In this document: positions 48,707 to 62,168 of the stretch, one piece after another
Layout of the letters: every line of letters begins with the position of its first letter
Numbering within the stretch: the stretch's first letter is position 1
Origin: Sipunculus nudus
Lineage: Eukaryota > Annelida > Sipuncula > Golfingiida > Sipunculidae
Assembly: GCA_026874595.1 (NCBI GenBank)
Contig: CM049307.1
Coordinates: 50,085,178-50,149,177 of the forward strand
Length of the DNA: 64,000 bases
Direction: 5' to 3'
The notes under the pieces: generated by a model
The model's database searches: none
Seen by the model: only the letters and a program-made list of their open reading frames with translations
What the model was told of the DNA's origin: nothing
Position numbers and translations under genes: made by a program

Positions 48707-49381
48707 AGTGAAAAATGTGTGATAAGACCATTTGCGGGACTGTCCATATAGTTGCTAACTTACTATTATTTCACAGGTGGACTTATAATACACAGGTCTT
48801 TTATAACCAATGAAAATGCTGTCGGTGTGTATAATTTTTTAAGTGATGCTTTGGAGTTAACAATTATTCACGCTGTTTAAACTTCGTGCATGATTATATC
48901 GCTTATCATTATTTGGCTTATTTCAAATTATGAAAACTGGCCTGCGTCCTTTTATATTCCAGCTAAAGTTACATATATTAAACTGTATTTCTCTCAATAT
49001 GATATCTCATTTATTTAATTGAATTTTGGCGGACACAGTGTGGATGTATTTTTTCGCATTATTTGTTATCGCTCGAACTTCTCGAATCCATAACCGCCCA
49101 TTGTTTATATTCCAATTTTACGTTATACTTTTGATAACATTTCTTTCAGTTTATTACTCTACCAATCAAACAAGAATCATTTATTACAAAAACATGCCAT
49201 TTTTTGCCCACGGATTATCTACAACAACAGTGGAATAAGTTTTTACGGATAGTTATTTATGGCCAAATACTGACCTTATCACTTAGTCAAGATATAGAAC
49301 TTCGCGCTGGAAAATCATTCCTTTATACGGTATTACAATTTATTAGCAAAGATATAATCAATGTGATATAGTATCTCTGAA

Positions 49382-49382
<1 letters not shown>

Positions 49383-49452
<70 letters not shown>
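49383..49452. repeat. (AT)n microsatellite, about 70 bp
   Basis: Uninterrupted alternating AT in the presumed 5'UTR intron of Dmbx. Confidence 0.95.
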
Positions 49453-49454
<2 letters not shown>

Positions 49455-49479
49455 ATTTATAAGCCACGTGCACATACTA

Positions 49480-50110
49480 TATACTTACAAAACACCGTAT
49501 AATCATACGGGATTAGAGTAGCTTCTTATAGCTCTACAGAACCTAAATCCGTGGTTACAGTTATTAAAGAGTCCACATAATACAGTCATAAGAGTCCTCA
49601 GTTTCCACCCATTTCGCACCATTATTGTGAAACTATTCACGTTGTAATAAGATTACCGCGTTCATTTTCCCAAGCTCTCGCGAGATCAAGAAACGAAACG
49701 GGATCGCTATGGTCTAATCGCCGAATCATCCGCAGGCATTGCAGTATAATCCCTACGTATACTATGTGTTAATCTATCTTAAGCCGTGTGAAGCCTTTGG
49801 GCAGATAAGACCAACAGCGGGAAATAGGCCTCACACCAAGCGAGCCAATACTGTTTGTAACAATTCAACAAGTGAGATGTTCTTACATGTGCGCTGACAA
49901 AGTCGCAGCTTAATGTAATCCGCTCTCGACATGTATAATCCTATTAGTGATCAAGCCTCAGCGACTGCGTTTATTGTCGACATGGTATCGTACGTTTTAA
50001 ACACCTCAGCTTTTCAGAAGCTCTGAGAACTTAGCAACGACTCGCGGCTACCTCAGGATGGCTCAGCACGTGTAATCTGTCCAGCTTCAGACGAAGAACA
50101 AAAGCAATTA
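49480..50110. promoter_or_regulatory. Complex GC-richer island in the presumed Dmbx 5' intron
   Basis: About 600 bp of high-complexity sequence between AT and CT repeats, without an open frame. It is a candidate regulatory element by composition only. Confidence 0.25.
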
Positions 50111-50139
50111 ACTTTTGGAAGTATGTCCACTGTCACTAG

Positions 50140-50144
<5 letters not shown>

Positions 50145-50202
<58 letters not shown>
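50145..50202. repeat. (CT)n followed by (CA)n
   Basis: About 35 bp of CT passing into about 22 bp of CA. The overlapping open frames come from the repeat. Confidence 0.95.
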
Positions 50203-50282
50203 TACAGACACATGCATGCACACACAATCACGCGTTTACCTACAACGCGAATGTACATGTATTTTACTTTCCATTAAAAAAG

Positions 50283-50451
50283 TACCGTGGAGCCTCTCTT
50301 ATCGGGTACCTCAGTAAAGTGGGCACCTTTTCATATAGTGAGCACAGTGGTGAGCATACTGAATTTTTCTCCATATTATTCATGTCATGACCAGTATAAA
50401 GTGGACAGTTTGACTGTCCAAGGGTGTCCACATTATAGAGGTTTCACTGTA
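50283..50451. mobile_element. MITE, 169 bp, TACMGTGRARCCTCT termini
   Basis: The left end TACCGTGGAGCCTCTCTTAT pairs with the right end read in reverse as TACAGTGAAACCTCTATAAT, followed by GTGGACACC-like sequence. TA at each edge may be the target duplication. The interior repeats AAAGTGG/TAGTGAGCAC words. It belongs to the same look-alike family as 44637-44819. Confidence 0.6.
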
Positions 50452-50929
50452 TACACCATCACTGATCTTATTCGTCATGTTGTCCTTTTCAATGGATTAC
50501 ATTTTAAATAATTAATGTTACATGAGAAGTTCTTCACAATGAAGACTATATGTCCATTTTACGTGCAAATATCAATGTATCTACGGATTTAAAAATACTT
50601 CAGACATTTCATTTGTTTTCAGCGGCCTGCATTTGTAAATATAGAGCCAATATAGTTGGTGCTACTGAATGGTTAAAAGCTATTTATATTAAAACATTGT
50701 TTAACCAGATATATGTATACTTAAAGCTAAATTTAGGCAAAAATGAAGGATCCTATTCCGACCCACATAATTCATAAACTGATTCCAGTCGCCTGCCTCA
50801 AACTAAATCATATGAGCTTAGAGAAAACAAAAGTATCCAAAGATGTGGAATAACAAGTGATTATGTATACTTATGATATGATATAAGAAAAAGCCCTTAC
50901 GTTTCTGGGATTAATGCATGCGTCCCGAA

Positions 50930-51560
50930 ACTATAATCCGTTTCCAATGATTCCGTGGCTGTCTTTAAAGTTGTATTAGTCCCACTGCAACAGCTAACTC
51001 CAAGACAAGACGGAGATCAGAGCTGTGAGCACTTAATTCAGTCGCCGCGAGCAATCCCTGCTCGGCTCTGAGACCTGCGTTCTCCAGCGCGCGGGCTGCG
51101 AGTGAAAGGGAACAAATCTTTGTCCGTCTTTTTTTCAAACGTGCATATTGGTTTTGTATGTCTTTTTAAGCCGAATATCTCTCAAGTGGACCTCGTTTTA
51201 ACAATAAGGACAATAGCAGATTACCTAGGGATGGTTAACACCTGCAGACGACACTTGGAACCGGCAATAAACGTGCAAATACGATTCTCCGGGCCACGCT
51301 CACCAATGGATGTCGACCGAGTTTGCGCAGGTCAGGTTACAGTTTGCCAAAAATAATCGGCGGATTATTTTTACCTGGTAAAAGCCAGGTAAATACTGAG
51401 GGTGGGAGGCCCCTTGGGGTGGTGATGGGGTGTTATTGACTGTACAGTCACCGGACAGATGACGCAGTGGTTCGGCTTTGATCAACCCCTGCCTCGCTTT
51501 CCTGGACCGTGATAACTGACACCGCGCACGCGCAAGCGCTGCCCTTGTTGTATCATTCAA
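50930..51560. promoter_or_regulatory. Complex GC-richer island in the presumed Dmbx 5' intron
   Basis: It includes a GC-rich core at 51040-51110 (CCAGCGCGCGGGCTGCGAGTG). It could be an enhancer or an alternative promoter. No open frame or splice structure was supported. Confidence 0.25.
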
Positions 51561-52149
51561 TGGTGCTCAAAGTGCCATTAGGACACGTGAACAATGTCCA
51601 CTTAACACGTACATGGACATTACTAATAAAAAAATCCAAGAGCTATAGCATATGGTCTATATAAGCTTCTGTTGTAAACCTGGTTGACTTGTGTCCGCTG
51701 CAACTGCAGTCACTCAAACCGCGTTGGCCTACATTTAAGATCTGGAGGCGGTCGCCTTTTCTGCTACTAGGCAAACACTCAACCTGTGTGGTCGGCCTGG
51801 TCGTGTAGAGCTTGCCTGGTCGTGTAGAGCTTGCTTATCAGGACTATCTACAATTTCATTCTACCTCTGCCTCGTGAATGAATTAAAGGCATTCGTATGA
51901 CAATGGTTTTGATGCTATTGTACAGTCTTCTTAATTTCAAGTTTTATTACACAAACATTGCAAAAGCGCTATATAGAGCTGCTGTATTAGAGTAAATTTG
52001 ATTTGACTTGTTACCTTTCTTGAATTGCTCCTCAAAACTATAACGTTTCTGGCGTTACAAACGGTCTCACATTATTAGTTTTGGATGTCACACCAATCGT
52101 TAATGCATACGATTTTGTTGGATTAAATCAGTGTCGGAAGGGTGCACTT

Positions 52150-52181
52150 GCATACATTATCCACACACACACACACACCCT

Positions 52182-52239
<58 letters not shown>
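52150..52239. repeat. (CA)n then (AT)n microsatellite
   Basis: CACACACA blocks pass into about 47 bp of AT. Confidence 0.95.
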
Positions 52240-52240
<1 letters not shown>

Positions 52241-52719
52241 CTCCAACGGCATTGTTGAACCCGGGAAATTAAAGGTCAAATACACAAACCGCAAGGCTTC
52301 ATGCATGAACCCCCCAAGTTAAACCCAAATATTGTGAGATATAATGCTCTAATTCTAACCACTCCTATATATAGATATGTGTGTATAAGAAAACCACAAA
52401 TACACACAACACCAGGTGGATCAGGATAATATAACACCATGGGAAAGTACTCCCTGACCGGTATAAACAATGTTGGTACGTGGTGAGTGTATTTTCGTCC
52501 GTTTCCCCCGTAACTATTAAAATATGGTGATCAAAATGAACACCTTCATGTATATTATCTAAAACTATAACGACGGCATTCGAAACGGAGAAAAAATATT
52601 TTAAGCCCTGCATATAGGCTTATTTATATATTATGATCTATCCAATAATCTATGCACACCATTGTCGAGAAATCGAACTGATACCAATTAAAGTTATACA
52701 TTAATATATTATATATATG

Positions 52720-52751
<32 letters not shown>

Positions 52752-53500
52752 TTATATCTAATATTTATATATGTATATATATATATATTATTAAGAGTAA
52801 TAACAAACAATTTGACCAAATATATTAAATTTATTTTAAAAGAAGAAAGAATTCAATATACAAGGTATGACACCATCAAAAGAATTAAACTGTTCACCCT
52901 TAAGCAAACATTCTCCAAAAGCTACACACCATGTGGCGGTTTTAAAAAGATGCATGTTAAACAACAATTTGGCTTGAATTTAGATTTTGTTTCAGATTTT
53001 AGTAAAAATAACATCGTTATTTGGTAAAACTGTTGAATAATTTCTGCATCTCTAGCAGATGACTATAATATATCTCTGCTTTTAAACTTGTTGAAAAAAT
53101 AATTTTAAAAAATCGGTAAAAAACGTGCTTCTTGAATATCACAATGGCATGAGAGACATTTATTTTCCATTTCATCGTTTATATACATCACAAATTATGT
53201 TTTTTTTTATTGTTTTCTTTAGTTTTTGCACTTAAAGTCCACTGCATATCCTGTGACATGACATATGTATATTTAAAAGAATAAAATGTTACGCTTCCAT
53301 TCTAAATTTTCAGATTTATTTAACCTTTCCATCTCAATTTAATCAAACGATTCTTTATTCACATCAGAGAAATCTGTGTAATACAAGTGATATAATTACC
53401 CGTTAAGCCTTTTTTAATGCATAATCCTATCGTTTTCGGTTATATTCAAAGGCGCATTATCTCCAGTTATGGTTAGATGTGATAAATAAGTAATGATATT
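52240..53500. other. AT-rich part of the presumed Dmbx 5' intron
   Basis: Contains imperfect TATATATG repeats at 52700-52790. No exon was found. Confidence 0.5.
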
Positions 53501-53503
53501 TAC

Positions 53504-53612
53504 CTGCAAAGCTCTTGTTATGGGACGGCAAGGTATATGCTAATATAAGCGATAGCCGTTACAGGGGCTAACTGTTCCCGACTGCGATCTTCAAGTCCCC
53601 AAGTGCAAGTGA
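53504..53612 (-). other. Candidate non-coding first exon (5'UTR) of Dmbx
   Basis: On the minus strand, GAGCTTTGCAG is followed by a good donor GTAAAT at 53503. The ~109 bp between the donor and the predicted transcription start contain no ATG. Splicing to the acceptor TGTTACAG at 48601 would add 20 nt of UTR before the Dmbx start codon. The 5' boundary is set only by the TATA spacing. Inference, no transcript seen. Confidence 0.45.
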
Positions 53613-53635
53613 TCAATGAAGTACCCACGCCTCTA

Positions 53636-53735
53636 TGACATATATATAGCCGTGCACTGAGCCTGTGATGGGCCCGCGACTACAATTAAGATTTGCCTGA
53701 CGCGTGCCTATCTGCACCCGCCCCGCCCCCTATAT
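53636..53735 (-). promoter_or_regulatory. Candidate Dmbx core promoter: TATA box and GC boxes
   Basis: On the minus strand the order is GGGGGCGGGGCGGG (about 53717-53731), then about 70 bp, then GGCTATATATATG (about 53638-53651), then about 30 bp to the presumed start near 53612. The arrangement of GC box, TATA box and start is textbook, and it faces Dmbx. Confidence 0.45.
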
Positions 53736-53759
53736 TATGAGCCCTTGGGGTGGAGCGGG

Positions 53760-54590
53760 TCAAGCGATTCAATGAAGCTAAAAAAAATGGTTAAATCAGT
53801 CATGAAAAGCGTGTCTGGCAGATGAGGTTCTCATTAATACAGGCACAATACTAATCAATTGATTGGTATAGGCCTGGCGGCGACATCATACACTGCATTT
53901 AGAGGTGTGCGCCCATACCGTTTCTGACGCCGTATATATGGGGGTATGCCATGCCGTTATTATGTGCGGGTTGGACAGGTAATAACACCATGGGGTTAGT
54001 TAATGATAGTGTCCGTTTTCCAAACTTTAGAGGCAGTTTTACAGGTGCTGCTAATTTGATCCTTTTCGCTTTTCATCAAAGTTAACCGCATTTATTGATG
54101 AAAAGCAAATATAACACGCACGTACAGGTTGAGTGACAATTAATAAATCACCTTGCTCGGTGATACTAATTCTTTTTATTGTAAATTCTTTTTGATGTTC
54201 TGAAAATGTTAGGGTACGTAAACTAGGTGAGTTAAATAAAAACAGGACGGTATAAATAATGGTATAAAAAGCGGCATTCAAGCACCTGTCTTTTAAAATA
54301 AATTCGTTTTTGTGTGATTGATAATATAGGCCTACTATATTCCTGTAATTTAATGTCGGTATATTAAATAAAATCACGTCTATAATGTACATAAGCGTGG
54401 TGTTCATTTATATAATTTTTCATCATTTTAAATATAATTATTTGCAAGGTTGACACGTTTAAAATGCATGCAAGCTATACACGCACGAGATAATTTTTCA
54501 TGTACATGTATTTATGTTTTATATGCCTCTCTGTATGGGAAAATAAACAAGAACTCTTTATTCTGATTAGACAAATATAGATAATTATTA

Positions 54591-54635
<45 letters not shown>

Positions 54636-55051
54636 TATATAAAGAATAAATAATGTAATATACTATTAAGAAGACCAAGAATGTGACTGTGCAGTTTAAA
54701 TGTAAAAAACAGCTGTTTCATAATTTTGTTTAATTCCATCAACCATGGATAGGTTCACAGTCAAGTTGAGTTAACATTAAATCAATGAAACCATGAGAAA
54801 GAAAAAAGAAATTTGATACATATTTGTTTGTGTTTGCCATTAGAGAATAACATTATAATATATATGTAATATTTGACATATAAACATGTTAACATATATC
54901 AAAATATATACTGATACTATTGCCTTGTCTTATATACGTCGTATATATAAGTAAAAAGTATTGAAATACGCAATTTACTTAAGATTTCATTCTTACACAC
55001 GCATGCGTGCACACGTCCTAATGCACACACACAAACACACACACACGAACG

Positions 55052-55095
<44 letters not shown>

Positions 55096-55330
55096 TCCTT
55101 CCTGAAATTCCTACATCTGCACATTTTTTTTAACATTCCGACCAAATGACATATCAGCTTTAACAGGCAGCTAAACGACACGGGTGATCTATTTCTCAAA
55201 TGATTGACAGTTTGTCATATAACCCCAACAATCGGACCCGACCCTTTTTTACAGTGTTTGTATTTTCTGTGACAGTAAGCATGAATACCTTATATCAACA
55301 ATGACATATGCAGAACACATTTCGTGTTCT
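53760..55330. other. Upstream flank of Dmbx, first part
   Basis: No gene was found. It holds AT-rich tracts near 54590-54642, (CA)n at about 55023-55046 and (CT)n at 55056-55089. Confidence 0.55.
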
Positions 55331-55339
55331 ACCTCAATC

Positions 55340-56110
55340 GAATAACCTTTGCCCGAGACGCAAAAGAACAAAATGAACTAAACTATCTGTCGATCACGTT
55401 AGTATTGATACGTTTTCACTTTTTTGGCTTATAGGACCGCCGCTGTAGCCGGGGGGAAAGTTAGAGTTTTCACGCAGCTGTATACAACAAATCGAAAGAA
55501 GACAAGGGACCCAAACTTATAGCCGGGGGAAAATCTGTAATATTTCTACAAAAAGTAAACATAATCTAACATTTATGGCACACCCTGAGCCCAAAATCGT
55601 TAAAAACGTCATATGTACTCTTATTTACTATACAGTGTGGTTTATCAATCGATGTCCGCTAACATATGCACAGGCCCGTGATAATGGTGGGATCAAGTCA
55701 CTCTTCGTGGCTTCTAACGAATTATTGACAACTCTGTTCTAGCTTTGTCAATAGCTTTGTCCTATACCATATGTTAAGTCGCGTCAAAGTTGATCTCTAT
55801 TGTCGCTAATGGGATTTTAACCTAGGTCAATAAAATACTATGGCGAGATACCGAAGCAGGTTAAGTTCATGACGCTGGCCACTTGGGCAGTCACGTGAAC
55901 AGCTGTTGCTATCTTGAGCCAATAGCCGAGGGGTATACCATGAGAACCTCAAGTTGATTTTATCCAATAATAGCCCGCAAGGCGGACATCTTAATGTCGT
56001 AAATATGGTAATGCCGTGAAATTACAAATTGAATTTGATTCACCCAATGGCAGCGCACAATCGAACATTTAATGTCGTAAATCCGCCGATGTCGTGAAAT
56101 TACAAAATTG
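55340..56110. promoter_or_regulatory. Complex island with a two-copy ~78-bp duplication
   Basis: CCAAT-led segments near 55963 and 56044 share TTAATGTCGTAAAT and GTCGTGAAATTACAAA (first copy GCCGTG). The rest is high-complexity, GC-richer sequence. It is a candidate regulatory element and has no coding potential. Confidence 0.35.
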
Positions 56111-56741
56111 TGCATGATTTCTTCAAGAGTACTACTAAATATTTTAATCTAGAAATATTTAAATATCGTCAAACGGCAAATTATTTTTTGATTTGATAAA
56201 AGAGAGTCTACAAAACTGAACACGTCAAACTGATGGATATTGTGATATCGTCAAATTTTAGTCTGAAACTTCTCCAACCACAACAGTGTACATAATGGAC
56301 ACTTTAATACCGTAATCATTGCGACACTAAGAATTTGAAACTTAATTCAAATCAAAATATCCATGAAAAATTTCAAACAAGGATTCGAAAACATAAAATA
56401 TAACAGATACCATCTTATTTATATTTGACAGAATTCATCATATGCATCTTGACATAAAAATGGTTGTTTTTGTTTTACTCTCTCTTATGAGAATGCTCGC
56501 TTTATTTAAATTTAATTGGTTTTATGTTGCATGTTTGAAAGATCTATTACCTAAATGGGCTGTTGAACTTTTGTTACTACACAAGTATATATTTGAACTT
56601 TTGTTCCCCAAAGTATATGTATTTATTCGGCTGAGGTTACACTCTTATTATATACAGTTAAGCTGCTATTTGACAAAAGATCGGAAAATATTTAAAATGA
56701 TATAATATAATAAAATAATTTTTTTTTATATAATATACAAA

Positions 56742-56882
56742 ATTTATATTATATTATATTATATTATATTATATTACATTATATTATATTATAATATATT
56801 ATATTAAGTTATATTATTATATATTAAATATTATATATTTTATTATATTATGTTATATTATATTGTATTATATTATATTATT
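56742..56882. repeat. (ATATT)n pentanucleotide satellite-like tract
   Basis: About 140 bp of TATTA pentamers with a few interruptions, surrounded by very AT-rich sequence. Confidence 0.9.
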
Positions 56883-57149
56883 AAAGTGTCCAATATTATA
56901 TCCTGCTGCAGATGTTTCTTTGTTTGCTTTAAAATATTAAACAAGTGATTACTAGTATAAAAAGTATATTAAGAAACAATGGACATAAGCACAAAAGGAA
57001 GAATATGAAGAAAAACAGGAGCCTTATTGTAAGTTTCCATCGTCTGGAAATTCTATTAACTTTTAGCAATCTATCGATCCGATGGAACGGAAAACAAACT
57101 GAAGCACGTGCTGAGTGGCGAAGTATAACATTTATTTAAGACAATAATT

Positions 57150-57720
57150 GGAAACAGATATGTAGATAAGGACGATTTCAAGGTAAAATTCTTAGTAGTA
57201 TTAAACGCAGTGTGAAGATGCTGTGTCCATGACTAGTGTGGGAGAAAGATGCAGGGGTTAAGTTACTGCGACGTGACATCGGCGGGTGAAGCCACCATTT
57301 ACGGCCGGTATTGGATCCAGGGGGCCGGCGATCAAGTGATCACTGTACAAACACTCTAAGTGGCAGCTTTAGGGCTGAATTAGAAATAGATCTAATGTTA
57401 AAGACTTGCGTTTTGCCTGGAACCGGAAGTCGCTGACGGTGGATAATACGACAAGGCTCGGGATTGGCCCGACACCGCGACCTCGGATATGAGCTCGGGA
57501 ACGATCACATCAAAGCGGAGATAATAATTACCATTGAGTAAACTTGATTTACCGGTGCGCATCCTCCCAGAATAGAGCACCCAATTTAGTCAGTAATTGC
57601 ATAAGGCCAACGGAGCCGTGGAAGAGGAAATTGCTAGGTGTTCGTGCCTGCCAGTTATGTGACGTATACAAATAATTATTTTGATATTACTTTTCCATGG
57701 CGCTGGGATGCTCGGAAAAC
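57150..57720. promoter_or_regulatory. Complex GC-richer island far upstream of Dmbx
   Basis: High-complexity sequence between AT-rich blocks, with several GATC/CGATCA words and no supported open frame. Candidate conserved non-coding element by composition only. Confidence 0.25.
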
Positions 57721-57889
57721 AAACTCAAGTCTTAATTGACGCGGAACAAATTGATCGAGGAGTGCTCGATCGTGATTTTTCTAAGCTCGTACAGTATAAG
57801 CACGGCTAAACCAAAATGCTTTAATCTGTTTAAATAGGTGTTTCTATTCAGATATTGGAGCTACTATTGAGTTTACATGGGCACTTTAC

Positions 57890-58330
57890 ATATGTCTGTT
57901 ATTTGGTCCAGCTTAATACGTGTCTGGTCCAAAGGCTAGCCGATTTATACCATAGTTCTTTGGGATATGCCCAAAGGTGACACCTACTGCTTTTGTTAAA
58001 ACCAATAATAGACATATAATAGCCTGTATATCGGCCCTCTCTTCGCGGCCCCGGGATAAGCTATGCAATGAAAGTAAAATCCCACTAAAGCGCATGTAGA
58101 ACAAATAGTGGCAATTTACTGCCTTTAAACATCCTGTGTACACTGAGTAAAGGTTAAAGCTTTCAGGTGTGAATCAACACGCTCAGGGCCCAAGATCATA
58201 TCTCCCTTTGAGCGCCCCTCATACCCCTAAAAGATCCATTTTCGCTGCGCAAAGACAGATGGAAGACTCAAATCCTCGTTCTTATGTCGATCCCATGCGC
58301 GCCCGGTCCGTGTCTTGTAAGCTTGATCCA
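57890..58330. promoter_or_regulatory. Complex GC-richer island far upstream of Dmbx
   Basis: Similar in texture to the preceding island. Overlapping open frames of 60-79 codons on both strands show no domain. Confidence 0.2.
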
Positions 58331-58747
58331 TTGTGTCTATACGTTAACTCGCTGGCAGCATTTATTTTGACCATATCATGGACTATTAATGACCATTCGA
58401 AAGCTTGATTACACGTGCTTTGTGCCAGAATGTAAGCTATCCCTTTTCTGCCACCCACAAACAAAAGAATATGCCACTATTGCTGTGTATCACGGGTTTT
58501 GTGTTTCCGCTATCGAAGCCTTATTTGTATTAAATGCAAATAATCAGATGTTTTGTCTACTTTAGAAAGTAAATGGCCCATTCCTGCTGTTATATCTGCA
58601 CCACTTGGTGTACGAGCATGTACGCATCCAGGCGTGTCTGTTACTCTCCGCAAGACACTTTATAATGCTATCAAATGTGTTAAGGTGTCAGGGTAGGCCG
58701 ATATGTATTCGAAGCAACCAATTAAGTGTATCCCATTTTAAATTACT

Positions 58748-58816
58748 ATATATATATATATAATATAATATAATATAATATATATAATAATATAATATAA
58801 CACACACACACACACC

Positions 58817-58858
<42 letters not shown>
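58748..58858. repeat. Compound (AT)n/(TAATA)n/(CA)n/(AT)n microsatellite
   Basis: Alternating AT, TAATA and CA blocks, ending in about 38 bp of pure AT. Confidence 0.9.
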
Positions 58859-58859
<1 letters not shown>

Positions 58860-58863
<4 letters not shown>

Positions 58864-60664
58864 CAGGATATATGTCTGTTTATGAGACCAATAACAATTT
58901 AATAATTTTTGATGAATTTTAGACAAATATAATTATAATAATCTTAATAATAAAAATAAAATATGAACATGAATAATTTCCATTATATATTTATGATACT
59001 TCATAATTATAACTTAGCTTTAAACTATCATATTATTACGAGAATATAATAGTTAATTCAATTTTAAATAAATAATTTTTTATTTATATTATACACCAAA
59101 ATTAAACAATCCAGTCTATTTATAACACCAACTTACAGACTTGTATCTTTTTTTTTCAGGAAAAATCGGGCAAAATCAAGAATTTTATTAAAATATTATA
59201 TGTATATCATGCAAATATAGTCGCCCATCATATATATACAGTCGGGCACTCCGTTCATCTGACCTATACACCTATACACGCTTTAGAATGCTGCATTATG
59301 ATTATTCTTAATTATAAATCATATTTCAAAACATTTTATTTTTGTTCTTGTTATATATATATATAGATGGAGCCATGGTTTTGGACAAAGAAGCAATGTC
59401 CAGTGGGCACTATATATCTTTTGGAACTCCTTTTAAATCAACTAATTTAAAATCAACCTATAAAACTATGGGCCAAATTATGAGTGTTCTCTGTCGATGG
59501 ACCGTATATATGAGTGCCGAATATTGACTTCCATCCGGGTATATGAAAGGATTCGAATATAGTCATTGCCTTATACGAAAATTTTCTTGCGACACTGTTC
59601 CATTTCAAGCAAACATATTAAATTACCTATTCATCTGAGCAATATTGAAAAGTAGTTTTGTAAGACAAAATAAGGTCAATTCATTAAATAATAAATATGA
59701 TATTAAAATATAGTCTTTATTGCTATTTCATACACACACAAGCACGCACACATATATTTAATTATAATAGCACAATTGTTACTTGAATGGGGAAACTGAT
59801 TATTGTATACCTTTCGTTATTTCAAACTTTGGTGCAAATAACTTCTATGTGGCCTATCTTGTAAAAAAATCTTTAAATTTGTCTTCATGTGGATAATGAT
59901 TTTTTTATAAACTAATATACATATATATGAATGTATGTATATATATATATGTGTGTGCATGTGTAATTTATACCATTAATTAATGCGTGTGTGTATATGA
60001 TTGCTTTGTGCGCTAAGTCAGCATATTACATATAAACTAAATATTTAGTAACCTTTTTATATATTTGCCCTATATACCAGATATTATCAGTTATTAGATT
60101 ATATCTACATTTATAATTTATAAGAAAGTCTCACATAAATCGCCGATCTTTATTAAAGAAAATGATCTTGCAGTGAAGTCTCCTGCATCTTCGAAAACCT
60201 TTCTCTGCAGCACTCTGACCAACTTATAATGAGATAAACATTTAAGCTTGAAATATGATTCAGGAATTTTGGCAGCAGCTTTGCGTCAGCTTGCTTGCAT
60301 GGAAGGATGTTTATTGCATTATCGCTCCTTTAATCTAAATCTTGTTAAACTTCTAAGGATTTTTCTTTAAAGAGTCACTTGACATAAATACATGCACTTA
60401 ATTTTTTTTCGGGTGGCAGAATTTCCTCGCATGTATGAGTGCTTAACACACATGTAGGAAACATAATGCATGAGATATCTTACAAGCCATTTGATAGGAT
60501 AGATAATGATGGGATTTTTTTTTCAAATCTGATAAAACCATGGACATGCTGTTAAAAGCGTTTTTTTAAAGTTTGAAACTACATTAGAATATACACGAAT
60601 TATCATAGAATAAAACAAGGGGTTTATATTTATATTTGTTTTGGGGATATACTAGTATACATTT

Positions 60665-60708
<44 letters not shown>

Positions 60709-61470
60709 CTCTTATTTCAATTCAAAATCATATATGTGCTATACATATTTAAATTTATTTATATGATGCCGTATATATAACATAAAGGAGCTAAGTATAT
60801 AGCCATATATATATGTACCCGCTTGCATGGTCCATGCAGGTATTTTTTCTAAATTATGGAAAAAAATATTTTATATATTTCAAAAGCAAGTCAACAGAAG
60901 TGAGAGGAGAACTCCAACACAAATCATTAAGATTCCAAGATATACTGAAATAATATAAAGCGAAGAAGACATTATTAAAGTAATTTGATATTTTATATAA
61001 CATTTGCTAAAGCACACTTACACATATTAAATAGGGTTTTACTTACTGCATTGCCTTTATATATAGTTATAACATTTGTATCAAAATCGTATTCTATATA
61101 TTTTCAAAGATAATGTTAGGAGTTTATGAAACAAGCATATTATTAAAAGGTTCGTCTCATGTTATACTAATTTAAATGTCAATGCAAATTAACTATATTA
61201 AATTAATATATCATCTTCTGCGATGAGTTTGACTTATAATTCAGTATACACAGCAATGTACAATATTATAGCACCAAGTCCATTTAATCCCTGCATGTGT
61301 ATCCATTGTATTTCTTGTTCTTGTAAAACGATTCTTTAATTGGTGTCCTGTATATACCCTACTTAAAGACAGAATTTCCAAAACTCTTTCTTCACTTGCC
61401 TATACAAGCTAATGTAAATATCTTATGCCAAAGCATCTGTTAGTATTGTCTGTCATCCCTAAGTTCTTCA
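58860..61470. other. Gene-free AT-rich stretch
   Basis: No exon was found. It holds an (AT)n tract at 60667-60705 and many ATATATG words. Otherwise it is low-complexity sequence. Confidence 0.6.
60667..60705. repeat. (AT)n microsatellite
   Basis: About 40 bp of alternating AT. Confidence 0.95.
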
Positions 61471-61479
61471 AATTCCTCA

Positions 61480-61990
61480 ATAGTACATTTCACCAATATA
61501 AACGCCTTTAGCTGTGTAAAGTGTTTGGCGGTAAACGGCCTGGGTTTAAACAAAGTCTTCCGGTATGAATGGACCGCGTGATACGCTTCATATAAAGACC
61601 GATTTAGTTGTTTCTTTTAATATATTCCACCACGAGAACAAAATGCCGTACAAAGCTAAGCACGGTTATAAAAATACCGACTGGGCTTCAAAACAACTTG
61701 CCGTCAAATGGACACAATGACCAGGTCATGAAATGTCGGATAAAGGCTGACCGCGGGAGAAGAAGAAGGAATGGTCGGAACGTTTAATAGTTTGTCGAGG
61801 GTTCTATAAATACGGATCTCACACGCGATGAACGGATATGGCGGTTTGTATATATATACGGAACCCTCGGGCGACATAACATTTGCCGATGCGGACCTCT
61901 TCCTCTTGCTTGTGCTGACCGTTTGACAAATACGAGACCGACATGCAACCAACCGACATTTGTTTATAGTATTCGTTGCATCTCTCTCCC
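61480..61990. promoter_or_regulatory. Complex GC-richer island
   Basis: High-complexity sequence with an 82-codon minus-strand open frame but no domain or splice structure. Followed by a CTCTCCCTC tract at 61983-62050. Candidate regulatory element by composition only. Confidence 0.2.
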
Positions 61991-62121
61991 GGCCCTTTGT
62001 AAAATCACTCTCTCCCTCCCTCTCTTGCTCTCCCTCTCTCCCTCTCTCTCATGATGCATATATGTATATAGATATATCTATACATATTAAAAGGGCATGG
62101 TCATAAGTGGTGTATTTACCA

Positions 62122-62124
<3 letters not shown>

Positions 62125-62165
<41 letters not shown>
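62125..62165. repeat. (AT)n microsatellite
   Basis: About 40 bp of alternating AT. Confidence 0.95.

Positions 62166-62168
<3 letters not shown>

Noticed and set aside
51102-51356. 84-codon frame starting MKGNKSLSVFFSN
   Set aside because: No domain or splice signal. It lies in a complex island more likely to be regulatory.
56442-56705. 87-codon frame with hydrophobic stretches
   Set aside because: Very AT-rich sequence readily yields Leu/Phe/Ile frames. No homologue recognised and no splice signals.
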